64,000 nucleotides of DNA from Streptomyces sp. Tu6071 (GCF_000213055.1 NZ_CM001165.1:6379445-6443444), one strand, 5' to 3'; counted from the first letter of the stretch, positions 21,603-30,775 are shown. Made by a program: numbers and translations. Notes: generated by a model from the sequence alone, not told the origin.

Positions 21603-23723
21603 GTGACGGACCAGGTGGTGGACACCGGCGGGGCGAGCGGCGCCGGGGTGACCGGCGTCGCCCCGGCGCGGACGGGTCGCGGGCGCGTGACCGGCGAGGA
21701 CACGCTCCTCGGCAGGGAACGCGAACTCGCCGCGCTCCACGAGGACATCGGCCGTACTGGGCTCGACACCCTCGCCGGGCAGACCCCGCCCCGCGCCCGT
21801 GTCCTGCTTGTCGCGGGACGCCCCGGTTCGGGCCGTACCGCGCTCGCGGAGACCTTCGCGGCGGCGCTCACCGAGCGTTATCCCGACGGGCTGCTGCGCG
21901 TGCGGCTCACCGACCCCGCGGGTGCCCCGGTCCCCGCCGGGGACGCCGCGCGGTCCCTCCTCGCCGACCTCGGCGAACAGACCCCGGCCGGGGCCGCCGA
22001 CGACGTCCTCACCGAGCAGCTGCGCACCGCGCTCGCCGCCCGCCGCGTCCTGCTGCTCCTCGACGACGCGCACGACGCGGAGCGGGTCGACGAACTCCTC
22101 CCCGACAACCCCGCCTGCCTCCTCCTCGCCGTCGCCACGGGCCCGCTCACCGGGCTCAGCGACGTCCGCCCCTGCACCCTCGGCGGCCTGGAGCGGCAGG
22201 CGGCCGTCCGCCTCGTCGAGCGCTACGCGGGGCCCGGACGCGCCGCGGCCGACCCGCGCGCGGCGGAGCGGCTCGCCGAGGAGTGCCGGGGGCAGCCCGC
22301 CGCTCTCGTCCTCGCCGCGGGCTGGCTCGCGACGCGCCCCGAGTCCTCCTTCGCCGACCTCCTCGCCCGTCTGGAGGCGCACCGCGCCGCCGTGCCCCGC
22401 GCCCTGCCGGAGCCGGCCGCGAGCGAGGAGGACGCGGCACCGCCGCCCGCGAAGACCGCCACCGACCTCCCCGTGGACCGGCTCCTGCGCTTCAGCCACG
22501 ACCAGCTCCCCGCCGCCGACCAGCGCCTGCTGCGCCTGCTCCACCTCGCCCCCGAAGGGCTCGCCGACGCGCACACCGCCTCCGCGCTCGCGGGCTGCTC
22601 CGTGCGGCACGCCGCCGAGCGCCTGGAACGCTTCGTCCGGCACGGGCTCCTGCGCCCGCTCCCCGGCCTCCGCCCGGCGTACGAGGTGCCGGGCTGCCTC
22701 GTCCCCGGGCTGCGCGCCCTCGCCGCCGAGAGCGACCGCCCCGCCGAACTCCAGCTCGCCCGCGCCCGCATGCTGGAGCGCACCGTGCGCCTCCTGCACT
22801 CCTGCCGCGCCGCGAACGAACCGCCCGGCTCCCCGGCCCGCCAGCGCCTCGCCGGGCTTCCCTCCACTCTGCGCTTCCCCGGCCCCAAAGCCGCCGCCGA
22901 GTGGCTTGCCGAGCGGCTGCCCGCGCTCCTCGCCGCGGCCCGGCTCGCCGTCGCCGAGGGCGCGTTCGACACCCTCGCGCGCCGCTACGTCGCGGCCCTC
23001 GTCCGCGCGCTCGTCGCGCACCGGGGCACCGAGGCCGCGGCGCCCGAGCTGTACGGGCTGCACCGCCTCGTCCTCGACGTCGCGCGGCGCGGGGGACTGC
23101 ACCGCGAGCAGGCGGCGGCGCTCCTCAACCTCGCCGACCTCGACGCCCGCACGGGCCGCACCGGAGAGGCGCTCGCCCGCTACCGCGCCGCGCTCGACGC
23201 GGCCCGCACCGGGCGCGACCCGTACGCGGCGGGCCGCGCGATGGAGTCCCTCGCGGGTGCCCACCAGGAACTCGGCGACTGGGCGCGGGCCGCCGACTGG
23301 TACGGCAGGGCCCTCGCCCACCGCCTCGTGCGCGCCGAGGACGCCGAGGCGGCCCGCCTGTACGGCAAGTTGGCCGCCGTGCACGCCTACGCGGGCCACT
23401 ACGGGGACGCGCGGCGCAACTGGGGCTCGGCGATCGCCGCGCACAAGCGGCGCGGGGACGTGGCGGGGCAGGCGCGGGCGCTCGCCGAGCTCGCGAGGGT
23501 CCAGGAGTACGCGGGGCGGCCCGAGGAGGCGCTGCGCACGTGCCGCGAGGCCGTGACCCTCGCCGAGCGCGCGGAGGACGAACGGCTGCGCGCCGCGCTG
23601 CACGTCCGGCTCGCCGACACCCTCGACCGGCTCGGCGACCCGGCGTCCGCCCGCCACCACAGGGGACTCGCCGCGCGCCTGCTCGGGCCGGGCGAGGCGG
23701 CGGCGCTGCGGACGGGGGCGTAG
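21603..23723 (+). CDS. STAND-like ATPase with TPR repeats
   Basis: A 706-residue protein with the layout of an NB-ARC/STAND signalling protein. A P-loop-like segment VAGRPGSGRT lies at residues 70-79, Walker B RRVLLLLDDAHD near 145-157, a winged-helix-like region around 290-360, and TPR-type helical repeats from about 490 to 690 (ALLNLADLDARTGRTGEALARYRAAL and following). The Walker A lysine is replaced by arginine (GSGRT), so ATP hydrolysis may be weak or lost. GTG start at 21603. It stands between Nudix and ald, where M. tuberculosis has xerD. Its partner or signal is unknown. Confidence 0.82.
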   Translation: MTDQVVDTGGASGAGVTGVAPARTGRGRVTGEDTLLGRERELAALHEDIGRTGLDTLAGQTPPRARVLLVAGRPGSGRTALAETFAAALTERYPDGLLRVRLTDPAGAPVPAGDAARSLLADLGEQTPAGAADDVLTEQLRTALAARRVLLLLDDAHDAERVDELLPDNPACLLLAVATGPLTGLSDVRPCTLGGLERQAAVRLVERYAGPGRAAADPRAAERLAEECRGQPAALVLAAGWLATRPESSFADLLARLEAHRAAVPRALPEPAASEEDAAPPPAKTATDLPVDRLLRFSHDQLPAADQRLLRLLHLAPEGLADAHTASALAGCSVRHAAERLERFVRHGLLRPLPGLRPAYEVPGCLVPGLRALAAESDRPAELQLARARMLERTVRLLHSCRAANEPPGSPARQRLAGLPSTLRFPGPKAAAEWLAERLPALLAAARLAVAEGAFDTLARRYVAALVRALVAHRGTEAAAPELYGLHRLVLDVARRGGLHREQAAALLNLADLDARTGRTGEALARYRAALDAARTGRDPYAAGRAMESLAGAHQELGDWARAADWYGRALAHRLVRAEDAEAARLYGKLAAVHAYAGHYGDARRNWGSAIAAHKRRGDVAGQARALAELARVQEYAGRPEEALRTCREAVTLAERAEDERLRAALHVRLADTLDRLGDPASARHHRGLAARLLGPGEAAALRTGA

Positions 23724-23812
23724 CCGTCCTCAGAGGGTACGGAGCGGGTCGCATCCCGGGTTCACCTACGAAATCCGTAGCGCTTCCGGCAAAGAATGAT
23801 GCTTTGAAAGGC

Positions 23813-23840
23813 TGGACAGCGGGAATCCCTTCATTAGACT
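23813..23840 (+). promoter_or_regulatory. Housekeeping-type promoter of ald
   Basis: TGGACA (23813-23818), 16-bp spacer, TAGACT (23835-23840). This is a good match to actinobacterial vegetative promoters and would give a leader of about 105 nt before ald. Confidence 0.55.
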
Positions 23841-23951
23841 GGCGAAGCCGCGGATCAGCGGCTCTCCCCTGTTGCGCCGTCGTGGATACGGGTATGTACT
23901 TCCGTGCCCCTTTTGTCCCGGGCCCTCTCTAGTCAAGGATCGTGATCGACG

Positions 23952-25067
23952 ATGAAGGTCGGCATCCCCCGCGAGGTCAAGAACAACGAGTTCCGGGTCG
24001 CCATCACCCCGGCCGGGGTCCACGAACTGCGCCGCCAGGGGCACGAGGTGTTCGTCGAGGCGACGGCGGGCGAGGGCTCCTCGATCACCGACGAGGAGTT
24101 CGCGGCGGCGGGGGCCGTCATCCTTCCCACGGCCGACGAGGTGTGGGCCCGCGCGGACCTCCTCCTCAAGGTCAAGGAGCCGATCGCCGAGGAGTACCAC
24201 CGGCTGCGCAAGGACCAGGTGCTCTTCACGTACCTGCACCTCGCCGCCTCGCGCGAGTGCACCGACGCGCTCCTCGCCTCCGGGACCACCGCCATCGCCC
24301 TGGAGACCGTCGAGACCGCCGACCGCAGGCTCCCGCTGCTCGCCCCCATGTCGGAGGTCGCCGGGCGGCTCGCCCCGCAGGTCGGCGCGTACCACCTCAT
24401 GCGGCCCGCCGGCGGGCGCGGCGTGCTGCCCGGCGGCGTCCCCGGGGTCGTCGCGGGCAAGGCCGTCGTCATCGGCGGCGGCGTCTCGGGGTGGAACGCG
24501 GCGCAGATCGCGATCGGCATGGGCTTCCACGTCAAGCTCCTCGACAAGGACGTCACCAAGCTCAAGGAGGCCGACAAGGTCTTCGGCACCCGCATCCAGA
24601 CCGTCGTCTCGACCGCGTACGAACTGGAGATCGCCTGCCTGGAGTCTGACCTCGTCGTCGGCGCCGTCCTCGTGCCGGGCGCGAAGGCGCCCAAGCTCGT
24701 CTCCAACGACCTCGTCTCGCGCATGAAGCCGGGAAGTGTCCTTGTCGACATCGCGATCGACCAGGGCGGTTGCTTCGAGGACTCGCGCCCCACGACGCAC
24801 GCCGAGCCGACGTTCCGCGTGCACGACTCGGTCTTCTACTGCGTCGCCAACATGCCCGGCGCCGTCCCCCACACCTCCACGCACGCCCTCACCAACGCCA
24901 CGCTCCCGTACGTGCTCGAACTCGCCGGGCGCGGCTGGATCGACGCGCTGCGCCGCGACGCCTCGCTCGCCAAGGGCCTCAACATCCATGACGGCAAGGT
25001 GTATTACCGCGAGGTCGCCGAGGCGCACGGGCTGGCGCACGCCGAGACCCACGCGCTCCTGGACTGA
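23952..25067 (+). CDS. ald: Alanine dehydrogenase
   Basis: A 371-residue NAD-dependent L-alanine dehydrogenase interconverting L-alanine and pyruvate plus ammonia. Family marks: MKVGIPREVKNNEFRVAITP at the N-terminus, the substrate-side KVKEPIAEEY near 75 and HLAASRECTDALL near 96, the Rossmann loop VVIGGGVSGWNAAQIAIGMG near 175, and DIAIDQGGCFEDSRPTTH near 270. In the Rossmann loop GGGVSGWNAA differs slightly from the commoner GAGTAGYNAA form. The ATG at 23952 has AAGGA about 12 nt upstream. A promoter and a terminator on either side make it a single-gene unit. Confidence 0.96.
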   Translation: MKVGIPREVKNNEFRVAITPAGVHELRRQGHEVFVEATAGEGSSITDEEFAAAGAVILPTADEVWARADLLLKVKEPIAEEYHRLRKDQVLFTYLHLAASRECTDALLASGTTAIALETVETADRRLPLLAPMSEVAGRLAPQVGAYHLMRPAGGRGVLPGGVPGVVAGKAVVIGGGVSGWNAAQIAIGMGFHVKLLDKDVTKLKEADKVFGTRIQTVVSTAYELEIACLESDLVVGAVLVPGAKAPKLVSNDLVSRMKPGSVLVDIAIDQGGCFEDSRPTTHAEPTFRVHDSVFYCVANMPGAVPHTSTHALTNATLPYVLELAGRGWIDALRRDASLAKGLNIHDGKVYYREVAEAHGLAHAETHALLD

Positions 25068-25130
25068 CGCGCACGCCCCCTTCCCGGGCGTCCGGGAGGC
25101 AGGGGGCGCGTCAACACGTGTCGCGTTTCT

Positions 25131-25176
25131 CACGCCAACGGCCGGACCTTCGCGAGCAGGTCCGGCCGTTGGCGTG
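25131..25176 (+). terminator. ald terminator
   Basis: A perfect 19-bp stem (25131-25149 with 25158-25176, core CCAACGGCCGGACCT) and an 8-nt loop. It is one of the strongest hairpins in the window. Confidence 0.92.
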
Positions 25177-25348
25177 AAGTGATTTGACAGTCTTTGCGGG
25201 AGAGTTCCCCAACTGGTCCGCCACGTCACGCTTGAAGGGCCTTTGACGTGCCGAACTCGCGTGTGCCGAGGGGGTGATGCGCGACCGTGCACCCTTGACA
25301 CCCGTCCTCGCGCACACCGACACATCGGGCCGGGTCCGGCGGATTGTG

Positions 25349-25378
25349 TTGCTGCGGAGTGGTGACACGCCATAGAGT
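25349..25378 (+). promoter_or_regulatory. Candidate parA promoter
   Basis: TTGCTG (25349-25354), 18-bp spacer, TAGAGT (25373-25378), about 70 bp before the parA start. An upstream TTGACA at 25295 has no good -10 partner. The rest of the 383-bp gap 25068-25450 holds the ald terminator and no gene. Confidence 0.4.
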
Positions 25379-25450
25379 CGCCAACCGTCGGCATGGTGCC
25401 ACGCTGACCTATCCAGAAGTTTCCTGGTCGCCAAGGAGGTAAGACGACTT

Positions 25451-26620
25451 GTGAATGAGTCGACATTTTCTCCCGGGGGTGGCCGACCGGAGCTGGCCGC
25501 GCGGAGCGGTGGTTTCGCGAGCCCAACGACGATCGGTCCCGCTGGTTCCGTCGCCGTCCGCACCTTCGCGGCCCGCCAGGATCTCCCGCCGACGCAGACC
25601 GCACACCAGAGCATGGATGGCCATATCGTGAACGCCATGGCCGGCGACCCGGGCGGCGACACCTTCGCCGACTACGAGGAGCTGCCCGAGGGGCACTTCT
25701 ACGACCCGGACGCCGAGTACGAGCCGGACCCCGAGTACGCGGCCACGCTGGCCCCCGACGCCGCGCGACAGCGCCGCGAGCGGATCGGCCCCACCGGGCG
25801 ACCGCTTCCCTACTTCCCGATCCCCGGGCCCCTCACCGACCACGGCCCGGCGAAGATCATCGCGATGTGCAACCAGAAGGGCGGGGTCGGCAAGACGACC
25901 TCGACCATCAACCTCGGCGCCGCGCTCGCCGAGTACGGCCGCCGCGTCCTCCTCGTCGACTTCGACCCGCAGGGCGCGCTCTCGGTCGGCCTCGGGGTCA
26001 ACCCGATGGAGCTGGACCTGACGGTCTACAACCTCCTCCTCGAACGCGGGATGTCGCCCGACGAGGTGCTGCTCAAGACGGCCGTGCCCAACATGGACCT
26101 GCTGCCGAGCAACATCGACCTCTCGGCCGCCGAGGTCCAGCTCGTCTCCGAGGTGGCCCGCGAGTCCACGCTCCAGCGGGCGCTCAAGCCGCTCATGGCC
26201 GACTACGACTACATCGTGATCGACTGTCAGCCCTCGCTCGGCCTGCTCACCGTCAACGCGCTCACCGCGGCGCACAAGGTGATCGTGCCGCTGGAGTGCG
26301 AGTTCTTCGCGCTGCGCGGCGTCGCGCTGCTCACCGAGACGATCGAGAAGGTGCAGGAGCGGCTCAACCCCGAGCTGGAACTCGACGGCATCCTCGCCAC
26401 GATGTACGACTCCCGCACGGTGCACAGCCGCGAGGTGCTCGCGCGCGTCGTCGAAGCCTTCGACGACCACGTGTACCACACCGTCATCGGCCGCACGGTG
26501 CGCTTCCCCGAGACCACCGTCGCCGGGGAGCCCATCACCACCTACGCCTCCAACTCCGTCGGCGCCGCCGCCTACCGTCAGCTCGCCAGGGAGGTGCTCG
26601 CCCGGTGTCACGCCGAGTGA
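25451..26620 (+). CDS. ParA/Soj-like ATPase next to scpAB
   Basis: A 389-residue ParA-family ATPase. It is the ParA homolog conserved beside scpAB in actinobacteria (Rv1708-like), not the parA of the origin-proximal parAB pair. Residues 1-134 are an extension, acidic near 70-100. The deviant Walker A KGGVGKTT is at 143-150, motif A' DFDPQGALS near 172, and Walker B YIVIDCQPSLGLLTVNAL near 255. The GTG at 25451 is supported by AAGGAGGT 10 nt upstream; ATG 25613 would remove the extension. The next gene overlaps its end and encodes a likely DNA-binding partner. Confidence 0.92.
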   Translation: MNESTFSPGGGRPELAARSGGFASPTTIGPAGSVAVRTFAARQDLPPTQTAHQSMDGHIVNAMAGDPGGDTFADYEELPEGHFYDPDAEYEPDPEYAATLAPDAARQRRERIGPTGRPLPYFPIPGPLTDHGPAKIIAMCNQKGGVGKTTSTINLGAALAEYGRRVLLVDFDPQGALSVGLGVNPMELDLTVYNLLLERGMSPDEVLLKTAVPNMDLLPSNIDLSAAEVQLVSEVARESTLQRALKPLMADYDYIVIDCQPSLGLLTVNALTAAHKVIVPLECEFFALRGVALLTETIEKVQERLNPELELDGILATMYDSRTVHSREVLARVVEAFDDHVYHTVIGRTVRFPETTVAGEPITTYASNSVGAAAYRQLAREVLARCHAE

Positions 26621-27198
26621 GTCTGCCCGGAGCCGAAGAACTCTTCCGTACGACCGGGGGCATGGCCCTCCAGCCCTCCTCGGGTCCGCGCCCGCAGCCC
26701 TCGGGCGCGCGGGGCGCGACCGAGGGGGCCGCCGCGACCGAGGAGGACGCGGGCGAGCACCAGGGGCGGGACTCCGCCCCCGCGCCCGTGGACGGCGGCC
26801 CCGCGGTTCCGCCGCCGATGCCCGGACTGCGCCCCGCGCGCCGGCCGGGCCCGGAGGCAGGGCCCGCCACCGCTTCCGTGCCGCAGGCACGGCAGCCGGG
26901 CACCACGGGCGGCGGAGGGGCACCGGCCCCCCAGCAGCCCCAGGGCCAGCCCCGCCGTCGCGGCCGGGGCACCGGCCGCAGGCCGAGCGGTCGCGAGCGG
27001 CACGACGAGAAGATCACGGTGTACGTCTCCGCCGAGGAACTCATGGACCTCGAACACGCCCGCCTCGTCCTGCGCGGCGAGCACGGACTCGCCGTGGACC
27101 GGGGCCGCATCGTGCGCGAGGCGGTCGCCGTCGTCCTCGCCGACCTGGAGTCGCGCGGCGACGCGAGCATCCTCGTCCGGCGGCTGCGCGGGCGCTGA
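26605..27198 (+). CDS. Putative ribbon-helix-helix partner of ParA
   Basis: A 197-residue protein of unknown function. About 130 Pro/Gly/Arg-rich residues precede a compact C-terminal domain with a beta-strand (EKITVYVSAEEL) and two helices (MDLEHARLVLRGEHG, RGRIVREAVAVVLADLE). This is the pattern of a MetJ/Arc-type ribbon-helix-helix DNA-binding domain, as in ParG-like centromere-binding proteins. The GTG at 26605 lies inside the end of parA (16-nt overlap) with GGGAGG 10 nt upstream; GTG 26617 is an alternative. Overlap with a ParA-type ATPase suggests the two act together; that is inference. Confidence 0.75.
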   Translation: MSRRVSLPGAEELFRTTGGMALQPSSGPRPQPSGARGATEGAAATEEDAGEHQGRDSAPAPVDGGPAVPPPMPGLRPARRPGPEAGPATASVPQARQPGTTGGGGAPAPQQPQGQPRRRGRGTGRRPSGRERHDEKITVYVSAEELMDLEHARLVLRGEHGLAVDRGRIVREAVAVVLADLESRGDASILVRRLRGR

Positions 27199-27411
27199 CG
27201 CGCGCGCGGTACGGGGCGCGGTGGCCCCGCGCGAGGCCGTAGGGCTGCGCGGGATGTGAGTTGCGGTGTGCGGGCCTCGGGCGGGCGAGGACGCTCCGCG
27301 TGGGTACGGTCTCCGCGCGGCCGGTGAGGCCGGTGTGCCCCGGCCCGTCCGCACGGCGCCCACGGGTAGCGTGCGTCTCCCGGCCCCCGAACCCTCCAGG
27401 ACCCACCCGCC

Positions 27412-28680
27412 ATGCCGTCCACTCCCGAACCCGACCCGCCCCGCCGAGGCCGCCGCCCCCTGGGCCGCGGCGGCGCCACGCGGCGTCCGCGGCTGGGCGA
27501 GGGCGCCCGCCGACCGCAGGCGGAACCCGCGGGGGACGAGGCGACGGCGGAGGACGTACGGGACCCGCGCGCCTCGCGGGAGGACGTACACGCCAGGCCG
27601 GAGGACGTACGGGACGCACACGCCTCGCCGGAGGACGTACGGGACCCGGAGCCCTCCCACGCGGCGGCCGCGGACGACGTACCCACGTCACCTGCGGACT
27701 CCCCGGCCGGCCACGAGACGGCGCCCGGCTCCGGGGCGGCCGACGTGGCGGCGGCCGGTTCTCCGGCGTCCTTCGATGCCTCCGCGTCCTTCGAGACCCC
27801 CGCCGCCGAGGCCGATTCCGCGCTCCCCGCCACCCAGGTCCTCCCGGCCCCCGCCGACACCGCCCCCGCCGGGGCCGCCACTCCCGCCAAGGGCGGGTTC
27901 ACGTTGCGGCTCGACAACTTCGAGGGGCCCTTCGATCTGCTGCTCCAGCTCATCTCGCGGCACAAGCTCGACGTCACCGAGGTCGCGCTCTCGCGGGTGA
28001 CCGACGAGTTCATGGCGCACATCCGGGGGATGGGCAGCGAGTGGGACCTCGACCAGACGACCGAGTTCCTCGTCGTGGCCGCGACCCTGCTCGATCTCAA
28101 GGCCGCGCGGCTGCTGCCCGTCGCCGAGGTCGAGGACGAGGCGGATCTCGCGCTCCTGGAGGCGCGGGACCTGTTGTTCGCGCGGCTGTTGCAGTACCGG
28201 GCGTACAAGCAGGTCGCGGACATCTTCGCGGGGCGTCTCGCGCGCGAGGCGCGGCGCTTTCCCCGTACCGTCGCGCTGGAGCCCCGCTTCGCCGAGCTGC
28301 TGCCCGACGTCGTGATCCGGATCGGGCCCGAGGGCTTCGCGCGGCTCGCCGTCAAGGCGATGCAGCCGAAGCCGGAACCCTCCGTGTACGTGGACCACAT
28401 CCACGCCCCGCTCGTCTCCGTGCGGGAACAGGCGGGGCTGCTCGTGGCACGCCTGCGCGAGGTGGGCGAGGCGGATTTCGGGGCGCTCGTCGCCGACACC
28501 GACGACACCCTCACCGTCGTCGCCCGTTTCCTCGCGCTCCTGGAGCTGTACCGCGAGAAGGCGGTGGCGCTGGAGCAGGAGGAGGCGCTCGGTACGCTCA
28601 CCGTCCGCTGGACCGGCGGCGAGGAGGACGCCGCGGCCTCCGCCGTCACCGACGAGTTCGACCAGGAGCACACCCCATGA
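27412..28680 (+). CDS. scpA: Segregation and condensation protein ScpA
   Basis: A 422-residue kleisin subunit that joins SMC and ScpB in the bacterial condensin. The kleisin domain starts near residue 160 with GFTLRLDNFEGPFDLLLQLI, and the C-terminal winged helix ends the protein (TLTVVARFLALLELYREKAVAL). Residues 1-155 are a Streptomyces-type disordered extension with repeated EDVRDP/EDVRDA units. ATG at 27412. The stop overlaps scpB (ATGA). The 213 bp before it (27199-27411) may hold a promoter but no gene. Confidence 0.94.
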   Translation: MPSTPEPDPPRRGRRPLGRGGATRRPRLGEGARRPQAEPAGDEATAEDVRDPRASREDVHARPEDVRDAHASPEDVRDPEPSHAAAADDVPTSPADSPAGHETAPGSGAADVAAAGSPASFDASASFETPAAEADSALPATQVLPAPADTAPAGAATPAKGGFTLRLDNFEGPFDLLLQLISRHKLDVTEVALSRVTDEFMAHIRGMGSEWDLDQTTEFLVVAATLLDLKAARLLPVAEVEDEADLALLEARDLLFARLLQYRAYKQVADIFAGRLAREARRFPRTVALEPRFAELLPDVVIRIGPEGFARLAVKAMQPKPEPSVYVDHIHAPLVSVREQAGLLVARLREVGEADFGALVADTDDTLTVVARFLALLELYREKAVALEQEEALGTLTVRWTGGEEDAAASAVTDEFDQEHTP

Positions 28681-29408
28681 GCCAGGACGCCATCGGCCGG
28701 GCGATCGACACGCGGTTCGCCACCGACGACGAGGACCTCGTCCCCGACCTCGCCGACCTCGACCTGCGGCCCGCGCTCGAAGCCGTGCTCATGGTCGTCG
28801 ACGAGCCCGCGACCGAGGAGCACCTCGCGAAGGTCCTCCAGCGGCCCGTACGGCAGGTCGCGGGGGCGCTGCGGGCGCTCGCCGACGAGTACACGGTGCA
28901 GGGGCGCGGTTTCGAGCTGCGGCTCGTCGCGGGCGGCTGGCGGTTCTACTCGCGGGCGACGTACGCGGCGGCTGTCGAGAGCTTCGTCCTCGACGGGCAG
29001 CAGGCCCGGCTCACGCAGGCCGCGCTGGAGACGCTGGCGGTCGTCGCGTACCGGCAGCCGGTCAGCCGCGCGCGGGTCTCGGCGGTCCGCGGGGTCAACT
29101 GCGACGGCGTCATGCGCACCCTCCTCCAGCGCGGTCTGGTGGAGGAGGCGGGCACGGAACGCGAGAGTGGTGCGATCCTGTACCGGACGACGCACTACTT
29201 CCTGGAGCGGATGGGCCTGCGCGGCCTGGACGAGCTTCCGGAGCTGGCCCCCTTCCTGCCGGAAGCGGAGGCCATCGAGGCTGAGACACTGGAAGGTGTG
29301 CCGTCGTTCGATCCGGACGCCGAAGACGACGGCGCCGCGCACGGTCACGGATACACCGGGGCCGTCGAAGACGACCATCTCGACCACCTCGATCCGACGG
29401 AACACTGA
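28677..29408 (+). CDS. scpB: Segregation and condensation protein ScpB
   Basis: A 243-residue SMC-ScpA partner with two winged-helix domains. Family marks are LRPALEAVLMVVDEPATEEHLA near 35-55 and TQAALETLAVVAYRQPVSRARVSAVRGVNCDGVMRTLL-type sequence near 117-155 (about TQAALETLAVVAYRQPVSRA). The C-terminal 50 residues are acidic. The ATG at 28677 overlaps the scpA stop by ATGA, and its stop overlaps the next start by TGATG, so scpA-scpB-rluB are translationally coupled. Confidence 0.95.
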   Translation: MSQDAIGRAIDTRFATDDEDLVPDLADLDLRPALEAVLMVVDEPATEEHLAKVLQRPVRQVAGALRALADEYTVQGRGFELRLVAGGWRFYSRATYAAAVESFVLDGQQARLTQAALETLAVVAYRQPVSRARVSAVRGVNCDGVMRTLLQRGLVEEAGTERESGAILYRTTHYFLERMGLRGLDELPELAPFLPEAEAIEAETLEGVPSFDPDAEDDGAAHGHGYTGAVEDDHLDHLDPTEH

Positions 29409-30775
29409 TGCGAAGCAGCGGCAGGGACAGCGGGCGCGGGAATCACCGGGGAGCCGGTAACCAGCGCGACGACAAGCAGAAGAGGGCGGGACGCCCCCGT
29501 CCCGAGGAACGCCGCTACGACGTGCCGGGAGCGCACGGCGGCAGCGAGGACAAGCGCTCGGGCGGCAGGCCCGGGGGCGGCTCGGGCAGGCCGGGCGGCG
29601 GCTCGGGCCGGCCCGGCGGCTCCGGCAAGAGCGGCGGCGGCCCGGACTCCGCCTCGCGCGGCTCGGGCTCGCGCGGCAATGGCTCCGGTTCGCGTGGTTC
29701 CGGCTCGTACGGCTCGGGCTCGCGCGGCAACGGCTCCGGCTCGTACGGCTCGGGCTCCGGCTCGCGCGGCAATGGCTCCGGCTCGTACGGCTCGGGCTCC
29801 GGCTCCTACGGTTCCGGCTCGGACTCGTACGGTTCCGGCTCCGGTAGCCGCTCCGGCGCGCGCGGGGACTCCGCGCGCGGCGGGGCGAAGGGCGGCCCGA
29901 GGCGCGGCACGAAGGACGGCGCGGGCCCGCGCGGCCCCCGTAGCGCCGCCGCGCGGCCCCGTGAGCTGGACGCGAAGCTGGAGGAGCGCAACCGCGAGCG
30001 GTACGCCGAGAGGGACTCCCGGCCGAAGCCCCCGAAGACCTTCCCCGGGGCGGAGCAGGAGGGCGAGCGGCTCCAGAAGGTCCTGGCGCGTGCCGGTTAC
30101 GGCTCGCGGCGGGCCTGCGAGGAGCTGATCGAGCAGGCGCGCGTCGAGGTCAACGGCGAGATCGTCCTGGAGCAGGGCCTGCGCGTGAAGCCGAGCGACG
30201 AGATCAAGGTCGACGGGCTCACGGTCGCCACGCAGTCGTACCAGTTCTTCTCGCTCAACAAGCCCGCCGGCGTCGTCGCGACGATGGAGGACCCCGAGGG
30301 CCGCCAGAACCTGGGCGACTACGTCAACAACCGCGAGACCCGGCTCTTCCACGTCGGCCGTCTCGACACCGAGACCGAGGGCGTCATCCTCCTCACCAAC
30401 CACGGGGAGCTGGCCCACCGCCTGACCCACCCCCGCTACGGCGTGCGCAAGACGTACCTCGCGCACATCGTCGGGCCGATCCCGCGCGATCTGGGCAAGC
30501 GGCTCAAGGACGGGATCGAGCTGGAGGACGGCTGGGCCCGCGCGGACCACTTCCGGGTCGTCGAGCAGACCGGCAAGAACTACCTCGTCGAGGTGACGCT
30601 CCACGAGGGCCGCAAGCACATCGTGCGGCGCATGCTCGCCGAGGCGGGCTTCCCCGTCGACAAGCTCGTGCGCACCGCCTTCGGGCCGATCACGCTCGGG
30701 GACCAGAAGTCGGGCTGGCTGCGACGGCTGAGCAACACCGAGGTCGGGATGCTCATGCGCGAGGTCGATCTGTAG
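29408..30775 (+). CDS. RluB/RsuA-type pseudouridine synthase with SYG/RG-repeat N-terminus
   Basis: A 455-residue rRNA pseudouridine synthase. Residues 1-215 are disordered and highly repetitive: GSGRPGG units, then a run of SRGNGSG, GSYGSGS and SRGSGS units (about 85-165). An S4 domain follows (ERLQKVLARAGYGSRRACEE, about 218-280), then the RsuA/RluB catalytic domain with GRLDTETEG (catalytic Asp near residue 320). The catalytic part is ordinary. Its start overlaps the scpB stop. The tail composition (Ser, Tyr, Gly, Arg) resembles eukaryotic FET-type low-complexity domains; any condensate role is speculation. Confidence 0.93.
   Translation: MRSSGRDSGRGNHRGAGNQRDDKQKRAGRPRPEERRYDVPGAHGGSEDKRSGGRPGGGSGRPGGGSGRPGGSGKSGGGPDSASRGSGSRGNGSGSRGSGSYGSGSRGNGSGSYGSGSGSRGNGSGSYGSGSGSYGSGSDSYGSGSGSRSGARGDSARGGAKGGPRRGTKDGAGPRGPRSAAARPRELDAKLEERNRERYAERDSRPKPPKTFPGAEQEGERLQKVLARAGYGSRRACEELIEQARVEVNGEIVLEQGLRVKPSDEIKVDGLTVATQSYQFFSLNKPAGVVATMEDPEGRQNLGDYVNNRETRLFHVGRLDTETEGVILLTNHGELAHRLTHPRYGVRKTYLAHIVGPIPRDLGKRLKDGIELEDGWARADHFRVVEQTGKNYLVEVTLHEGRKHIVRRMLAEAGFPVDKLVRTAFGPITLGDQKSGWLRRLSNTEVGMLMREVDL

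Noticed and set aside
21438..23660. Minus-strand open frame of about 740 codons opposite the STAND gene
   Set aside because: Composition is a mirror of the GC-rich plus-strand codons; no domain is visible, and the plus-strand frame has P-loop, Walker B and TPR features.
25068..25450. parS site near the ParA gene
   Set aside because: No GTTTCACGTGAAAC-like sequence in the gap.
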